DNA of 49,574 bases from Promethearchaeota archaeon (GCA_030603385.1 JAUVXW010000035.1:1-49574); one strand, 5' to 3'; shown: positions 35,633-45,663, counted from the stretch's first letter. Made by a program: numbers and translations. The notes: generated from the sequence alone by a model not told the origin.

Positions 35633-36081
35633 TAAGAATTAAAGAGAAATTTATTCCTGTACAGATAAATCAGGAATTGTGCTTAAGGTGTGAACGGTGT
35701 TTACGTGCTTGCAAGGCTAAAGCGATATATTTCGAGCATAGTATTAGATTAGTGGATTATTCCAAGTGCCAAGGATGCCTAAATTGCGTTCAAGTTTGTC
35801 CTAGAAATGCGGTTGAAGTGACATCAATCGAATTTGAAGGTCAAGTAGTTAGTATTAAGGTTGATCATGAAAAATGCTCTATGTGTGAAGAATGCTTAGA
35901 TGAAAATGGAAATTTCTGCCCTAAAAATCTTTTCTATAAAGATAAAGTAAAAAATAAAGAAAATCAAGAAATTGAAGGGATAAAGTTTAAATTTAGAGAA
36001 ATAGCAAATTGTCAGGGATGTTTACGATGCGAAGCACTTTGCCCTGAGAATGCATTAAAATCTGTGACATTCGAAGCTTAA
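35629..36081 (+). CDS. polyferredoxin (multiple 4Fe-4S motifs)
   Basis: A 150-residue protein with four cysteine clusters: CLRCERCLRAC, CQGCLNCVQVCP, CSMCEECLDENGNFCP (spacing Cx2Cx2Cx7C) and CQGCLRCEALCP. Two or more 4Fe-4S clusters are expected. There is no nucleotide-binding or hydrogenase motif, so the protein is likely an electron carrier. GTG start is preceded by a strong AGGAGG only two bases away and lies inside the stop of the membrane protein gene upstream. Confidence 0.88.
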   Translation: MIRIKEKFIPVQINQELCLRCERCLRACKAKAIYFEHSIRLVDYSKCQGCLNCVQVCPRNAVEVTSIEFEGQVVSIKVDHEKCSMCEECLDENGNFCPKNLFYKDKVKNKENQEIEGIKFKFREIANCQGCLRCEALCPENALKSVTFEA

Positions 36082-36117
36082 TGATAGGATTAAAGAGATT
36101 TTGATACCAAACACACT

Positions 36118-36777
36118 CTAGCTTTCTAACTTTTTAATTCTTTTAACTAAATCATTAAGATATAAGTTACCCATTCCTAACTTTACCATAGGGGAAAAAA
36201 ATAATACTAGCGCAAATCTGGTCCCTAAGAATTCAATATAACTGGAACATATTTTCTGATTATTTTCTAGTTCTAGATACATTTTTTTTAAGCTACTTAG
36301 TTTTTTCTCACTTCGAACTTCAAATTCTTTAGTTATTGAAAATAATGTAGTACTTGGAAGCGAAGAATATAAAACATTTCCATCAACGGTAAAAATACCA
36401 CTTCCTAAAATTTCTTTATCATCTACATAACCTCTTAAAATTTTAACTATCTCTTGAAATAGAGGTAATGAGGTAAAACTTGTAGTATGATCATCCTTTA
36501 CGATTTCTGAAGACTCTCCTCCTCCTTCATAAAACTCCATATGTGTGAATTCAAAATCAACTTTCTGATATCCACGAACTTTAAAGTTCTTATCCACAAA
36601 AGATTGAAAACTATGCTCACATACGGCACCTGAAGGAATAGAGACCGTCGTCAATGTTTTACTTTGATTTATTATTTTGGTAGGGATTTTAAGCTCTTTT
36701 CTTTCCTTACATGTTGGACAAACTACCTGTATAGTGTCAAATAATTCTTTTTCTTCAGTTTTATTTGTTTCTAGCAT
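36118..36777 (-). CDS. zinc ribbon plus roadblock/longin-like protein
   Basis: The 219-residue protein opens with an N-terminal module with CPTC near residue 20 and a fourth metal residue in VCEHSF near residue 52, followed by FVDKNFKVRGYQKVDFEF. From about residue 115 it continues with a roadblock/LC7-like pattern (GSGIFTVDGNVLYSSLP, then helix and FLGTRFALVLFFSP). Roadblock proteins bind small GTPases or other roadblock units. In my knowledge this combined form occurs in Lokiarchaeota proteins, which supports the lineage call. The partner GTPase is not in the window. Confidence 0.65.
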   Translation of the reverse strand: MLETNKTEEKELFDTIQVVCPTCKERKELKIPTKIINQSKTLTTVSIPSGAVCEHSFQSFVDKNFKVRGYQKVDFEFTHMEFYEGGGESSEIVKDDHTTSFTSLPLFQEIVKILRGYVDDKEILGSGIFTVDGNVLYSSLPSTTLFSITKEFEVRSEKKLSSLKKMYLELENNQKICSSYIEFLGTRFALVLFFSPMVKLGMGNLYLNDLVKRIKKLES

Positions 36778-37049
36778 ATGTATTTAATGTATTACCTTGA
36801 TAGATCTTATTTTATTGGTTAATATTAATATTTAAAAATAAATTTATCTGCTTAAATAATGATTTATCTAACTTTAATAATAATTTTACTAATCAGATAG
36901 ATAATTCTCATCATATGAAGAATAACCAAAAACTTATGAAAGTACTAAAGAAAACACAAATTAAGATATATTGAACATGTTCAGCTAAATAGTTAAATTT
37001 GTTATAAATTATTAAAAATACAAATAAAAACTCTTATAGATGTCTTTTA

Positions 37050-37946
37050 ATGTTGAGCGATAAAAATTATAAGATTGGAATACTGTATGGAACTCACCCC
37101 GACACTGAGATGTTAGCACAAAAATTCGCTGGTAATCTCATAAATAATGAGGAATTCTGTAAAGCTTGTGAAGACTTAGAGCAAAATGTAAAATGTGATA
37201 AGTGTCGTGAGCATTTAAAGGGTTTTGCAGGTTCTATTTATTTTTATGAAAAGATTGGTGAGAATATCCCTGATTTTATTGAAGAACCTGAACTATATTT
37301 GCCTAAAAATCTTCCCCCAGTTGATTTTGTTTTAGTAGTAGGGATTCATCAAGATTTGTTATCTGGTCTTCCATATTATCTAAAAGACAAGAAAAGTGTA
37401 AAAGCTGTAATTGTTCCCATAGAAAACCCTAAGTGGGTTCCCGCTGGGCTTCAAGTTCAAGTTTTAGAAGAATTTGAAAAGTATGGAATTCAGGCAGCCT
37501 TTCCCAAACCATTTTGTGCTTTAAGTAGAGAGTTAAATGAATACAATAAAATTGGTTTTCACCTAACAAAAGAACATAATTATGTGTATGAATTCATAGA
37601 TTATTTCAAAATAGGAGTTCCAATTGTCTCTATCTTACTAAGTAAAGATGGGGAATCAATTGAAGATAGCTGTGTACTACAATCAGCCCCATGTGGGAGC
37701 AGTTATTATGTTTGCCAACAACTCAAATCAAAGTATTTCAAAAATGGAAAAAGTGGGGAGTTATCATTAAATGAAAGAATTAGTAAAGCTCATCATGCAT
37801 ATCCTTGTAATGCCTCAATGGATCAAGATAATATTTTGAAAGATTCAATTCTTCATGTTGGGGGGTATTTAATTAGAAATGCAATTAGAAGAGAGTTAAA
37901 TCTTGAAGAGGAAGAAAGAGAAAAACTAGTTTATGTTATAAAATGA
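37050..37946 (+). CDS. DUF166-like protein
   Basis: A 298-residue protein like the archaeal DUF166 family: YKIGILYGTH at the start, a PPVDFVLVVGIHQDLL segment, VKAVIVPIENPKWVPAGL and AAFPKPFCAL, and near the end VLQSAPCGSSYYVCQQL. An inserted pair of CxxC motifs (EFCKACEDLEQNVKCDKC, near residues 34-52) could bind zinc or iron-sulfur. DUF166 proteins have no certain reaction. The ATG at 37080 or TTG 37050 are alternative starts; the first keeps the beta strand IGILYGTH whole. Confidence 0.7.
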   Translation: MLSDKNYKIGILYGTHPDTEMLAQKFAGNLINNEEFCKACEDLEQNVKCDKCREHLKGFAGSIYFYEKIGENIPDFIEEPELYLPKNLPPVDFVLVVGIHQDLLSGLPYYLKDKKSVKAVIVPIENPKWVPAGLQVQVLEEFEKYGIQAAFPKPFCALSRELNEYNKIGFHLTKEHNYVYEFIDYFKIGVPIVSILLSKDGESIEDSCVLQSAPCGSSYYVCQQLKSKYFKNGKSGELSLNERISKAHHAYPCNASMDQDNILKDSILHVGGYLIRNAIRRELNLEEEEREKLVYVIK

Positions 37947-38113
37947 TTTTTTAATGCAAATTATTATTTTAAATACATATTTTTCCAGTTTTTTGTGAAA
38001 AATAGTTAATTAAAGATTTTTTAAAACTTAAACATTTTTTCCCTACATATATTTATTCAACTATAATATCTTTAAATTTCAAAAAATTTATCGTTAATAG
38101 ATAGGATGAAAAC

Positions 38114-39760
38114 GTGTCTAGTTATATTATTAATTCAGAAGAAATTAAAGAAAAGATTTCTTTAGATAAAATTCACTCCATTCATGGTAAAAATAGAATT
38201 TTAACGGATTTTTCAACATACCTTATGGATGAAAGTAAACTAAATGGAGTTGCAGATTGGTTATTTTTTCCAAAATCTGAGGCAGAAATTGTTTCAATAT
38301 TAGATTTCTTACGGAAAAATAAAATTCAGACATATATTAGTGCGGCTCGGACAGGAATTGTTGGTGCTTGTGTTCCTTCTTCTGGTTCTGTTTTATCAAC
38401 CGAAAAGATGAATAAAATTATTGGAATTGGTTTAGATAAAAATAAAGGGAATTATTTCATTCGTGTTGAACCAGGAGTTACTCTGAACGAAATAAATGAT
38501 ACGTTGAAAAAGAAGGAAATTGATAATGTTGAAGAATTAACTCCCGATGCTAAAAAAAAGTTTAAAGAGTCAAATAAAGAATTTCATTATCCTGTTGATC
38601 CAACAGAGATGTCTGCAACAATTGGTGGAACTGTAGCGACGAATGCCTCGGGGGCTAGAACCCTGAAGTATGGTCCTACAAGAGAATGGATTAAGGGATT
38701 AAGAGTTAATTTATCTTCTGGTGATATTTTAGCTATTCAACGTGGAAAGTATTTTGCTTCAAATAAGGGTTATTTTGTTGTAAATAAATCGGATGGAAAC
38801 AAATTGGAATTTAAGATTCCAAATTATATATTCAACACAATAGTGAAAAATGCCGCTGGAATTTATTCTAAACCGAATATGGATTTTATTGATTTATTTA
38901 TTGGAAGCGAAGGAATTTTAGGTGTCATTACACAAATTGATATTTGGATTATTGAAAAACACCCTTTAATTTATAATATTTTATTCTTTAATTCTGAAGA
39001 AGAAGCAATAAGTTTTAGTGAATTAATACGAGAAAATAAAATTATATCTCCGGAATTCATAGAATTTTTTTCATTCGAAGCATTAAATCTTTTGAAAAAG
39101 GTACAAAATGAAGATCCTAGTTCGATAAGCATGCCTCAAATTCCAATTTATGCTAAATCAGCAATATTCTTTGATTTACCATATTCTGAAGATAATTTAG
39201 ATAAAATTTTTAGTGAAATAAATAGTATTGCAGAAAAGTATAAAACTAATTTATCAGAGGGTTGGTCAGGTTATGAAAATCAAGATTTTGCTCGATTTAA
39301 GCATTTTAGACATGCATTACCAGAAATCATTAATGCGATAATTGCTCAACGCAAACTAGAATTTCCCCAATTACATAAACTCGGAACGGATATGAGTATA
39401 CCTAAAGGAAATTTCAGAAATATGATGAAATATTATCATTCTGTTCTACAAAATACAAATTTAGAATATGTTATTTTTGGTCATCTTGGAGATAATCACG
39501 TGCACGTTAATATACTCCCAAAAAATATGGAAGATTTGCGATTAGGGGAAAAAATCTACGAAAAATTTGCAAAAAGAGCAGTAGAATATGGTGGAAGTAT
39601 ATCTGCAGAGCATGGAATTGGAAAGATAAAAAGAGAGTACTTAAAAATTATGTATGGTCAAAAAGAACTTGATGAAATGCGTCTAATTAAGAAAACTCTC
39701 GATCCATCTTTAACATTAAATTATGGTAATATTATTAGTTTTGAACCGGAGGAGGAATAG
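38114..39760 (+). CDS. FAD-linked oxidase (GlcD/D-lactate dehydrogenase type)
   Basis: The 548-residue flavoenzyme oxidises 2-hydroxy acids such as glycolate or D-lactate. The FAD-binding PCMH domain shows FPKSEAEIVSIL, ISAARTGIVGACVPSSG, the VDPTEMSATIGGTVATNASG loop and the KYGPTREWIKGL region. The C-terminal FAD-oxidase domain shows FGHLGDNHVHVNILP and SAEHGIGKIKREYL. It has no 4Fe-4S domain and no adjacent GlcE/GlcF partner. Start GTG 38114 is chosen because the upstream frame lacks another. Confidence 0.9.
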   Translation: MSSYIINSEEIKEKISLDKIHSIHGKNRILTDFSTYLMDESKLNGVADWLFFPKSEAEIVSILDFLRKNKIQTYISAARTGIVGACVPSSGSVLSTEKMNKIIGIGLDKNKGNYFIRVEPGVTLNEINDTLKKKEIDNVEELTPDAKKKFKESNKEFHYPVDPTEMSATIGGTVATNASGARTLKYGPTREWIKGLRVNLSSGDILAIQRGKYFASNKGYFVVNKSDGNKLEFKIPNYIFNTIVKNAAGIYSKPNMDFIDLFIGSEGILGVITQIDIWIIEKHPLIYNILFFNSEEEAISFSELIRENKIISPEFIEFFSFEALNLLKKVQNEDPSSISMPQIPIYAKSAIFFDLPYSEDNLDKIFSEINSIAEKYKTNLSEGWSGYENQDFARFKHFRHALPEIINAIIAQRKLEFPQLHKLGTDMSIPKGNFRNMMKYYHSVLQNTNLEYVIFGHLGDNHVHVNILPKNMEDLRLGEKIYEKFAKRAVEYGGSISAEHGIGKIKREYLKIMYGQKELDEMRLIKKTLDPSLTLNYGNIISFEPEEE

Positions 39761-39904
39761 AAAATCATTGAATTTGACAAAAAATCTATAGAAAATAAAA
39801 AATTTTTAGAAATCTCCTTAATAGATACCATTCATAAATCATTGCTTTTATAGTACATAAATGTTATATTCTAATGTGAGGAAATATATCTTTCATTTAG
39901 GTGA

Positions 39905-42064
39905 TTGTCAATTACTACTATAAAGTGTTCAACATCTTTTTGTGAAGAAATTGAGGAGGAATCAGAGGAAGAATCTTTTTTTGAAGAACATTTTTGGTAC
40001 TTCCTTATACCCGCAGGGATAATATTAGCAATCTCAATTTTTATAGAAATAACTTTCGAATTGATAATTGTTGATCAAATTTTAGCCATTCTATCAATTT
40101 TTCTTTCCAGTTCAAGTGTAGTAAAAGAGGCAATCGAAAATATTAAAAACAAGAAAATCACGGCCAACATTTTAATGATAATAGCTGCAATTGCCTCATT
40201 TTTTATCCTCCATGGACAAGAAGGGGCGACTGCATTACTGTTATATGCAATAGCAGAAAGGTTAGAGGAAATAACTGCTGATAAATCGAGAAATGCGATC
40301 AAAGAACTGTTAGAATTAGCTCCTGATTATGCTTTGCTGAAAACTGAAAATGGATATCAAAATGTACCATCTAAAGAAATCAAAATTGGAAATATAGTAG
40401 GGATAAAACCTGGAATGAAAGTTCCATTAGATGGAGTTATTGTTAAGGGAAGTTCCTACTTTGATGAAAGTGCGATAACAGGAGAATCAGTTCCGGTCTT
40501 TAAAAAAGATAGAGATGGAATTTTTGCAGCGAGTCTGAATTCAGATAGTTTTGTGGATATTGAAGTCACTCGAGAAAGCACAAATACAATCGTGGCTCAA
40601 ATTGCTGAGAGTGTAAAAATTGCTCAACAAAACAAAAGCGAACATGAAAGATTTATTGAAAAATTCGCTAGATATTATACTCCAATTATAATTCTATCAT
40701 CTATTTTCGTTATGTTTGTTCCTCTCATATTTAACTTAAACTTCTATGATTGGTTTTATCGTGGATTAGTTCTTTTAGTAGTTTCTTGTCCATGTGCTCT
40801 TACGTTATCAACTCCTTTAGCAAATATCGCATCTTTAACAAAGCAAGCAAGAGAAGGAATTTTAGTTAAAGGGAACAAATTTATTGAAAAAATTCAAGAC
40901 ATCGACGTATTTGCGTTTGATAAAACTGGTACACTCACTGAGGGTAATTTAAAATTATTTGATATTTTTAATTATAATGGGGCTTCAAAATCTAACATTA
41001 TAAGTATAGCCGCTAGTTTGGAAGCTCTTTCAGAACATCCTATTGGAAAAACAATAGTTAAACAAGCAAAAGATATGGATTTATCCTTTCAAACAGTTGA
41101 TAATTTTGAAGTAATTAAAGGAAAAGGAATAAAAGGAAAAATAAATGGTGAACTTTTTTATGTAGGAAGTAAAAAGTTTATTCAAGAACTAAATTATGAG
41201 CTTCCTAATGATGATATTAAAGAAATCGAAGAATCAGGTACAATTCCAATATTATTAGGAAATGAACAGAATTTACTGGGGATATTTTCAATTAGAGATG
41301 TATTACGAGTTTCAGCTCCAATCCTGATAAATGGTTTAAAGAGAAGAGGATATGAAACTATTTTAATATCCGGTGATAATCAGAGGGTATGTAATTCAAT
41401 TGGAGCTTGTTTAGACATAGATCATACATATGGAGAATATTTACCAAATCAAAAGCTTCAAAAAATTCAGGAATTGAAGAAACAATATAAGGGAGTAGCA
41501 ATGGTTGGCGATGGGATTAATGATGCTCCTGCTTTGGCTCTTTCAGATTTAGGGATTGCCATTGGGGCCTCTGCGGCAGATATTACACTTAAAACTGCTG
41601 ATATTATCATCATCAATGATGATTTAAAGAAAGTCCTTACGTATGTAGATATTGCTAAAAAAACAAATAGAAAAATAAAACAAAATATCTGGACATCTAT
41701 TATAATTAAAGTATCATTTGCAGTACTAACAGTTATGGGGTTAATGAATCTATGGTTTGCTGTAGGAATTGGCGATATGGGACTCTCTCTGGCTATTATG
41801 CTAAATAGTATGACTATTTTTAGGTATAAGATCCTTTATAAAGAAGTTTCGACTGAGGAATTGGAGAATAAGGCAAAGTTAGTTATTTGTAAAAATTGTG
41901 AAACAAAAAATATTATTCCACAACACCATGGTAGGGATATGGTTCAGAAAGAAGATAAATTAGTTTGTTGGAAGAATATTCTAAGTAGTGAGGAATTGGA
42001 AACTTGCGATGAGGAATTACCACTTCACTGTCCTTACTGTCAAAATAAGATGGAATTAAAATAG
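39905..42064 (+). CDS. P1B-type heavy-metal ATPase (Zn/Cd/Pb-like)
   Basis: A 719-residue cation-exporting ATPase. Motifs: SCPCALTLSTPLA (metal-binding CPC), DKTGTLTEG (phosphorylated Asp), the SEHPIGK nucleotide-binding block and MVGDGINDAPALA. The last membrane region GIGDMGLSLAIMLNSM fits the Zn2+/Cd2+ (P1B-2) group. There is no N-terminal metal-binding HMA domain; instead a charged segment with EEIEEESEEESFFEEH opens the protein, and a C-terminal metal module has CKNC, PQHHGRDM, CDEEL and CPYC. TTG start follows AGGTGA. Likely removes excess zinc or toxic metal. Confidence 0.9.
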   Translation: MSITTIKCSTSFCEEIEEESEEESFFEEHFWYFLIPAGIILAISIFIEITFELIIVDQILAILSIFLSSSSVVKEAIENIKNKKITANILMIIAAIASFFILHGQEGATALLLYAIAERLEEITADKSRNAIKELLELAPDYALLKTENGYQNVPSKEIKIGNIVGIKPGMKVPLDGVIVKGSSYFDESAITGESVPVFKKDRDGIFAASLNSDSFVDIEVTRESTNTIVAQIAESVKIAQQNKSEHERFIEKFARYYTPIIILSSIFVMFVPLIFNLNFYDWFYRGLVLLVVSCPCALTLSTPLANIASLTKQAREGILVKGNKFIEKIQDIDVFAFDKTGTLTEGNLKLFDIFNYNGASKSNIISIAASLEALSEHPIGKTIVKQAKDMDLSFQTVDNFEVIKGKGIKGKINGELFYVGSKKFIQELNYELPNDDIKEIEESGTIPILLGNEQNLLGIFSIRDVLRVSAPILINGLKRRGYETILISGDNQRVCNSIGACLDIDHTYGEYLPNQKLQKIQELKKQYKGVAMVGDGINDAPALALSDLGIAIGASAADITLKTADIIIINDDLKKVLTYVDIAKKTNRKIKQNIWTSIIIKVSFAVLTVMGLMNLWFAVGIGDMGLSLAIMLNSMTIFRYKILYKEVSTEELENKAKLVICKNCETKNIIPQHHGRDMVQKEDKLVCWKNILSSEELETCDEELPLHCPYCQNKMELK

Positions 42065-42342
42065 TATATTATTTTTTCCTTAATTGATCTAATTTTTCTT
42101 TTAGTACTGTAGTTTCTTCTTTAGATAAGGTCTCCAGATAATAGTTTTTACCCAATTCCACACATAGTACAGAAAGTCATGATAATAACTTCTTAGAAAA
42201 TAATTGGAAAAAAGGGAAAAACTATATTTATGAGCCTAAATATGAAATTTTGTCTTAATGCGAATTTATAAATAGAGAATCAAATAAATTACAAATAAGT
42301 AATAAAAATAAGAAACATATTAATATAGGAGGAAATTAAGAG

Positions 42343-43878
42343 ATGGAAACAATTAGAGAACCAGCGAGAGACATCCCGATCTGGGATAAAGTGGATGTGA
42401 TCGTTGTTGGTGGCGGACCAGCAGGAACAGGAGCAGCTTTGGCCTCTGCTCGAACTGGTGCTAAAACAGTTCTAATAGAACGGTTTGGTAGCCTGGGTGG
42501 ACAGCAAACACAGGGTTTAAATTCGGTTTTCTCGCGCGTGGATCCAGAATTACATAATGGAATTGTGCAAGAGGTTATCCAGCGTCTTATGAAGGGTGGA
42601 GCCATGAGAATACCAAATGAAAGGCAAATACGACGGAATGCCATGACATCGCGCTTGATTAAGCGTTATGGTGAAGAAAACTTACCAAAACGGTTGCTTA
42701 ACACGAATGTAGGTTGGTGGGGTGGTGATAAGATCTTTGACCTCGAATATTACAAGTTTCTTCTTGATTCAATGATGCAAGAAGCGGGTGTTAAGATGTA
42801 TCTTCATTCTTTTGCAGCTGGTGTCATAAGAGATGGAAACACGCTCAAGGGTATCATTACGGAAGGTAAAGAAGGCAGACGTGCAGTTCTAGGGAAGGCT
42901 ATAATTGACACCACTGGTGATGGTGATATTGCGTGGAAATGCGGAGCACCAGTTATGGATGACAAAATACCATTAGGTCGGCGGAAGGGGCGCAATATGG
43001 GATCGTTAACAGCGTTTTACCTTGGTGGTGTAGATGTTGGGAAATGGTTAGAATTCAGGAGAACTCATAAGGATGAATGGGGGCAAATGTATGGTGGCCA
43101 CAGAATAGTTAAAGAGGCGCGAAACAAAGGGGCATACATCAGAGGAGACAGTATTATATTGTCACCGTTACACAGCGTTCATGGAGGTGGAAGGATATGG
43201 GTGATGAACCCGATGTATGGTCCACGAGAAGATCACCACTTATGGATGGCTGAAGAACAAACAAATCTTGAAGTAAGCCTTAGGAAACAAGCATTTGCAG
43301 TACAAAACTTACTAAAGGAGCAAGTCCCTGGCTTTGAGAAATGTTTCGTTGAGAAAACAGCCAATTACCCAGTAACGACAATGCATAGAATCATAGGAGA
43401 TCATATAATAACAGTAGCCGAAATGCGCGAGGGTAAGACGTTTGAGGATTCCATTGCCATAAACAACCAACCTCCGGACATCTGGGAAGTTACTGGGAGG
43501 TTTGGTTATGAGATCCTCCCTCATGATGTTCCTTATCGCTCGATAGTTTCTAAAGAAGTAGATAATCTATTAGCAGCAGGCACAACAATTTCTTGCGGAC
43601 TCTTCACTGACGGTGGGTTGAGGTATTGTACTCCAAGCATTTGTACCGGTCAAGCAGCAGGCACAGCGGCTGCACTAGCCGCCAAGAACAATGTAAGTCC
43701 GATAGATCTGGATGTAAACTTGTTGCGGGACACTCTCCGTAGACAAAACGCACGAGTTAGTGTCAGAGAAGTATCAGAAGAAGCTATTGAGCCATATCGG
43801 TTCATAAAGAAGATATCAAAAGTAGGTAAGAAGAGTTCAGATGTCAATATTGATGAAGAAGAGATAGGTAAATATTAG
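42343..43878 (+). CDS. FAD-dependent oxidoreductase (PF12831-like)
   Basis: A 511-residue flavoprotein with the FAD motif VIVVGGGPAGTGAALASA and SLGGQQTQGLNSVF near the start, VIDTTGDGDIAWKCGAPV (an IDTTGDGD motif typical of the PF12831 group), and the C-terminal AAGTTISCGLFTDGGLRYC. The reaction is unknown. A strong AGGAGG lies ten bases before ATG. Base composition is visibly richer in G+C than the neighbours' (for example GCG, CGG and GTG codons), suggesting import from another lineage. Confidence 0.88.
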   Translation: METIREPARDIPIWDKVDVIVVGGGPAGTGAALASARTGAKTVLIERFGSLGGQQTQGLNSVFSRVDPELHNGIVQEVIQRLMKGGAMRIPNERQIRRNAMTSRLIKRYGEENLPKRLLNTNVGWWGGDKIFDLEYYKFLLDSMMQEAGVKMYLHSFAAGVIRDGNTLKGIITEGKEGRRAVLGKAIIDTTGDGDIAWKCGAPVMDDKIPLGRRKGRNMGSLTAFYLGGVDVGKWLEFRRTHKDEWGQMYGGHRIVKEARNKGAYIRGDSIILSPLHSVHGGGRIWVMNPMYGPREDHHLWMAEEQTNLEVSLRKQAFAVQNLLKEQVPGFEKCFVEKTANYPVTTMHRIIGDHIITVAEMREGKTFEDSIAINNQPPDIWEVTGRFGYEILPHDVPYRSIVSKEVDNLLAAGTTISCGLFTDGGLRYCTPSICTGQAAGTAAALAAKNNVSPIDLDVNLLRDTLRRQNARVSVREVSEEAIEPYRFIKKISKVGKKSSDVNIDEEEIGKY

Positions 43879-43908
43879 ATGAATAAATCTATCAGCTCTT
43901 CCTTTTTT

Positions 43909-45498
43909 TTAATTAAATGTTAAGTACTTGGCTGAAGTAATATGGGGTAACTTCGCAAGCTGGGAGAGCACTTCTTCGGGTACGGAATTATCTACATTTA
44001 TAAGTGATATCGCAATCCCACCGGGTTCGTTTCGACCCAGCTGAAATCCTGCAATGTTGATATTTTTTTCGCCAAGAAAAGTTCCTACTCGACCAACTAC
44101 ACCAGGAAAATCTTGATTTTCTAGCATTAGAATTCCTCCAGAGAGTTTTGCCTCAATTGGGAAGAGATTGATCTTCATGATTTTTTGGATATTTCCAAAG
44201 AGGATTCCTGATACTGATGTTTTTTTTTTCTCAGTAATTGTAATTACACGAATCAAACTTGCATAGTTCTCTAATTTTGTCGATCTTGTTTCAGTTACTT
44301 TGATTCCGCGCTCTTCGGCAATAATACGAGCGTTGACTAAATTGACATCCTCAGTTTGGTGCTGAAGGAGCCCCTTTAGGACCGAGATTGTGAGTGGGGC
44401 TATTGTAAGATTCGATGCTTCCCCTAGATACTCCACACGGAGCTCATTAAGAGGATTTTCTAGAAGCTGTCCATGAAATGAACCTAATTTCTCACAAAGG
44501 GATAAATAAGGTCGTAATATTGGAAGTAGCTCCGGTGCCACACAAGGGAAGTTAACTGAATTTCGAATTATCCCCTTTTTAAGAAAATCGCTAATTTGCT
44601 CTGCAATCAGTATAGCAACTTTTTCCTGAGCTTCCATAGTAGATGCACCTAAATGAGGGGTTAGAATTACGTTAGGATGTTTATGTAGTAAAGTATCTGA
44701 TGGTGGTGGTTCTATAGGGTAAACATCAATTGCCACACCCTTAACATGGTTGGATTGAAGAGCTTTTAAAAGATCCGATTCGTTGATTAATGCTCCTCGT
44801 GCACAATTGATAATAAAAACTCCTTTTTTCATCTTGTTAATTGCTTGAGTATTAATCATTTCTTTTGTCTCAGGTGTGAGGGGTGTGTGAAAGGTGATAA
44901 AATCGGAGCGAGTATAAATATCATCAAGGTTGACTGGTTCCACGCCTAACTTCAATATGTCCTCATTGGAAACATAGGGATCGTATCCTATAACAACCAT
45001 TCTAAGACCTAAGGCTCGTTCAGCCACAACTTTTCCAATATTCCCCATACCAACAATCCCAAAAACTTTATCAGTAAGTTCAGTTCCTATGAACTTTTTC
45101 TTCTCCCACCTTCCCTCCTTCATAGAGGCGGAAGCTTGGGGCACTTGACGTGCAAGAGCAAGCATTAAAGCGATGGCGTGTTCTCCTGTAGTAATTGTAT
45201 TACCTCCCGGGGTGTTCATAACAACTATCCCTTTTTTTGTAGCAATGGTCTTATCGATATTGTCTGTACCAGAACCTGCACGACCTATTACTTTTAAACG
45301 AGAAATTCCATCAAACACTTTTGCAGTTATTTTTGTAGCTCCCCGGATGACAATACCATCATAATTATCAATAATGCTAGCCAATTCTTCCAAGTTAATT
45401 TTTCCTTTTACATCAACGTGAATGCCTTCTCGAGTGAACACCTTAACTCCAGACATGTGTAAATTATCAAGAATGAGTACTTTAAAGTTTCCCATCAT
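43909..45498 (-). CDS. serA: D-3-phosphoglycerate dehydrogenase with ACT domain
   Basis: The 529-residue enzyme begins serine synthesis by oxidising 3-phosphoglycerate. The catalytic domain has RGATKI (Arg), GRAGSGTDNID, the NAD motif GIVGMGNIGKVVAERA, ARGALINESDL and LTPHLGASTMEAQ. An intervening domain and a C-terminal ACT domain (LENQDFPGVVGRVGTFLGEKNINIAGFQLGR) that senses serine complete the typical archaeal/bacterial long form. M2 (45495) is favoured as start because AGGAG then lies five bases upstream. G+C content is higher than in its other neighbours. Confidence 0.95.
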   Translation of the reverse strand: MMGNFKVLILDNLHMSGVKVFTREGIHVDVKGKINLEELASIIDNYDGIVIRGATKITAKVFDGISRLKVIGRAGSGTDNIDKTIATKKGIVVMNTPGGNTITTGEHAIALMLALARQVPQASASMKEGRWEKKKFIGTELTDKVFGIVGMGNIGKVVAERALGLRMVVIGYDPYVSNEDILKLGVEPVNLDDIYTRSDFITFHTPLTPETKEMINTQAINKMKKGVFIINCARGALINESDLLKALQSNHVKGVAIDVYPIEPPPSDTLLHKHPNVILTPHLGASTMEAQEKVAILIAEQISDFLKKGIIRNSVNFPCVAPELLPILRPYLSLCEKLGSFHGQLLENPLNELRVEYLGEASNLTIAPLTISVLKGLLQHQTEDVNLVNARIIAEERGIKVTETRSTKLENYASLIRVITITEKKKTSVSGILFGNIQKIMKINLFPIEAKLSGGILMLENQDFPGVVGRVGTFLGEKNINIAGFQLGRNEPGGIAISLINVDNSVPEEVLSQLAKLPHITSAKYLTFN

Positions 45499-45663
45499 CT
45501 CTCCTTTCTATCTAGCCTATATATAAAATTCTAACTTTAATTAGTAAAATTCTTAATTTTCTATATCTAAGTTCTAATGATTGATAGAGTAAAATTTGTT
45601 CATTTAAATTTATTACTACAAGAAAGAATAAAAATTTAATTTTATAGATTTATATAAGTGATT

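Noticed and set aside
42336..42644. 102-codon reverse-strand frame over the flavoprotein start
   Set aside because: Antisense to the FAD-binding motif and Cys/Pro-rich by chance.
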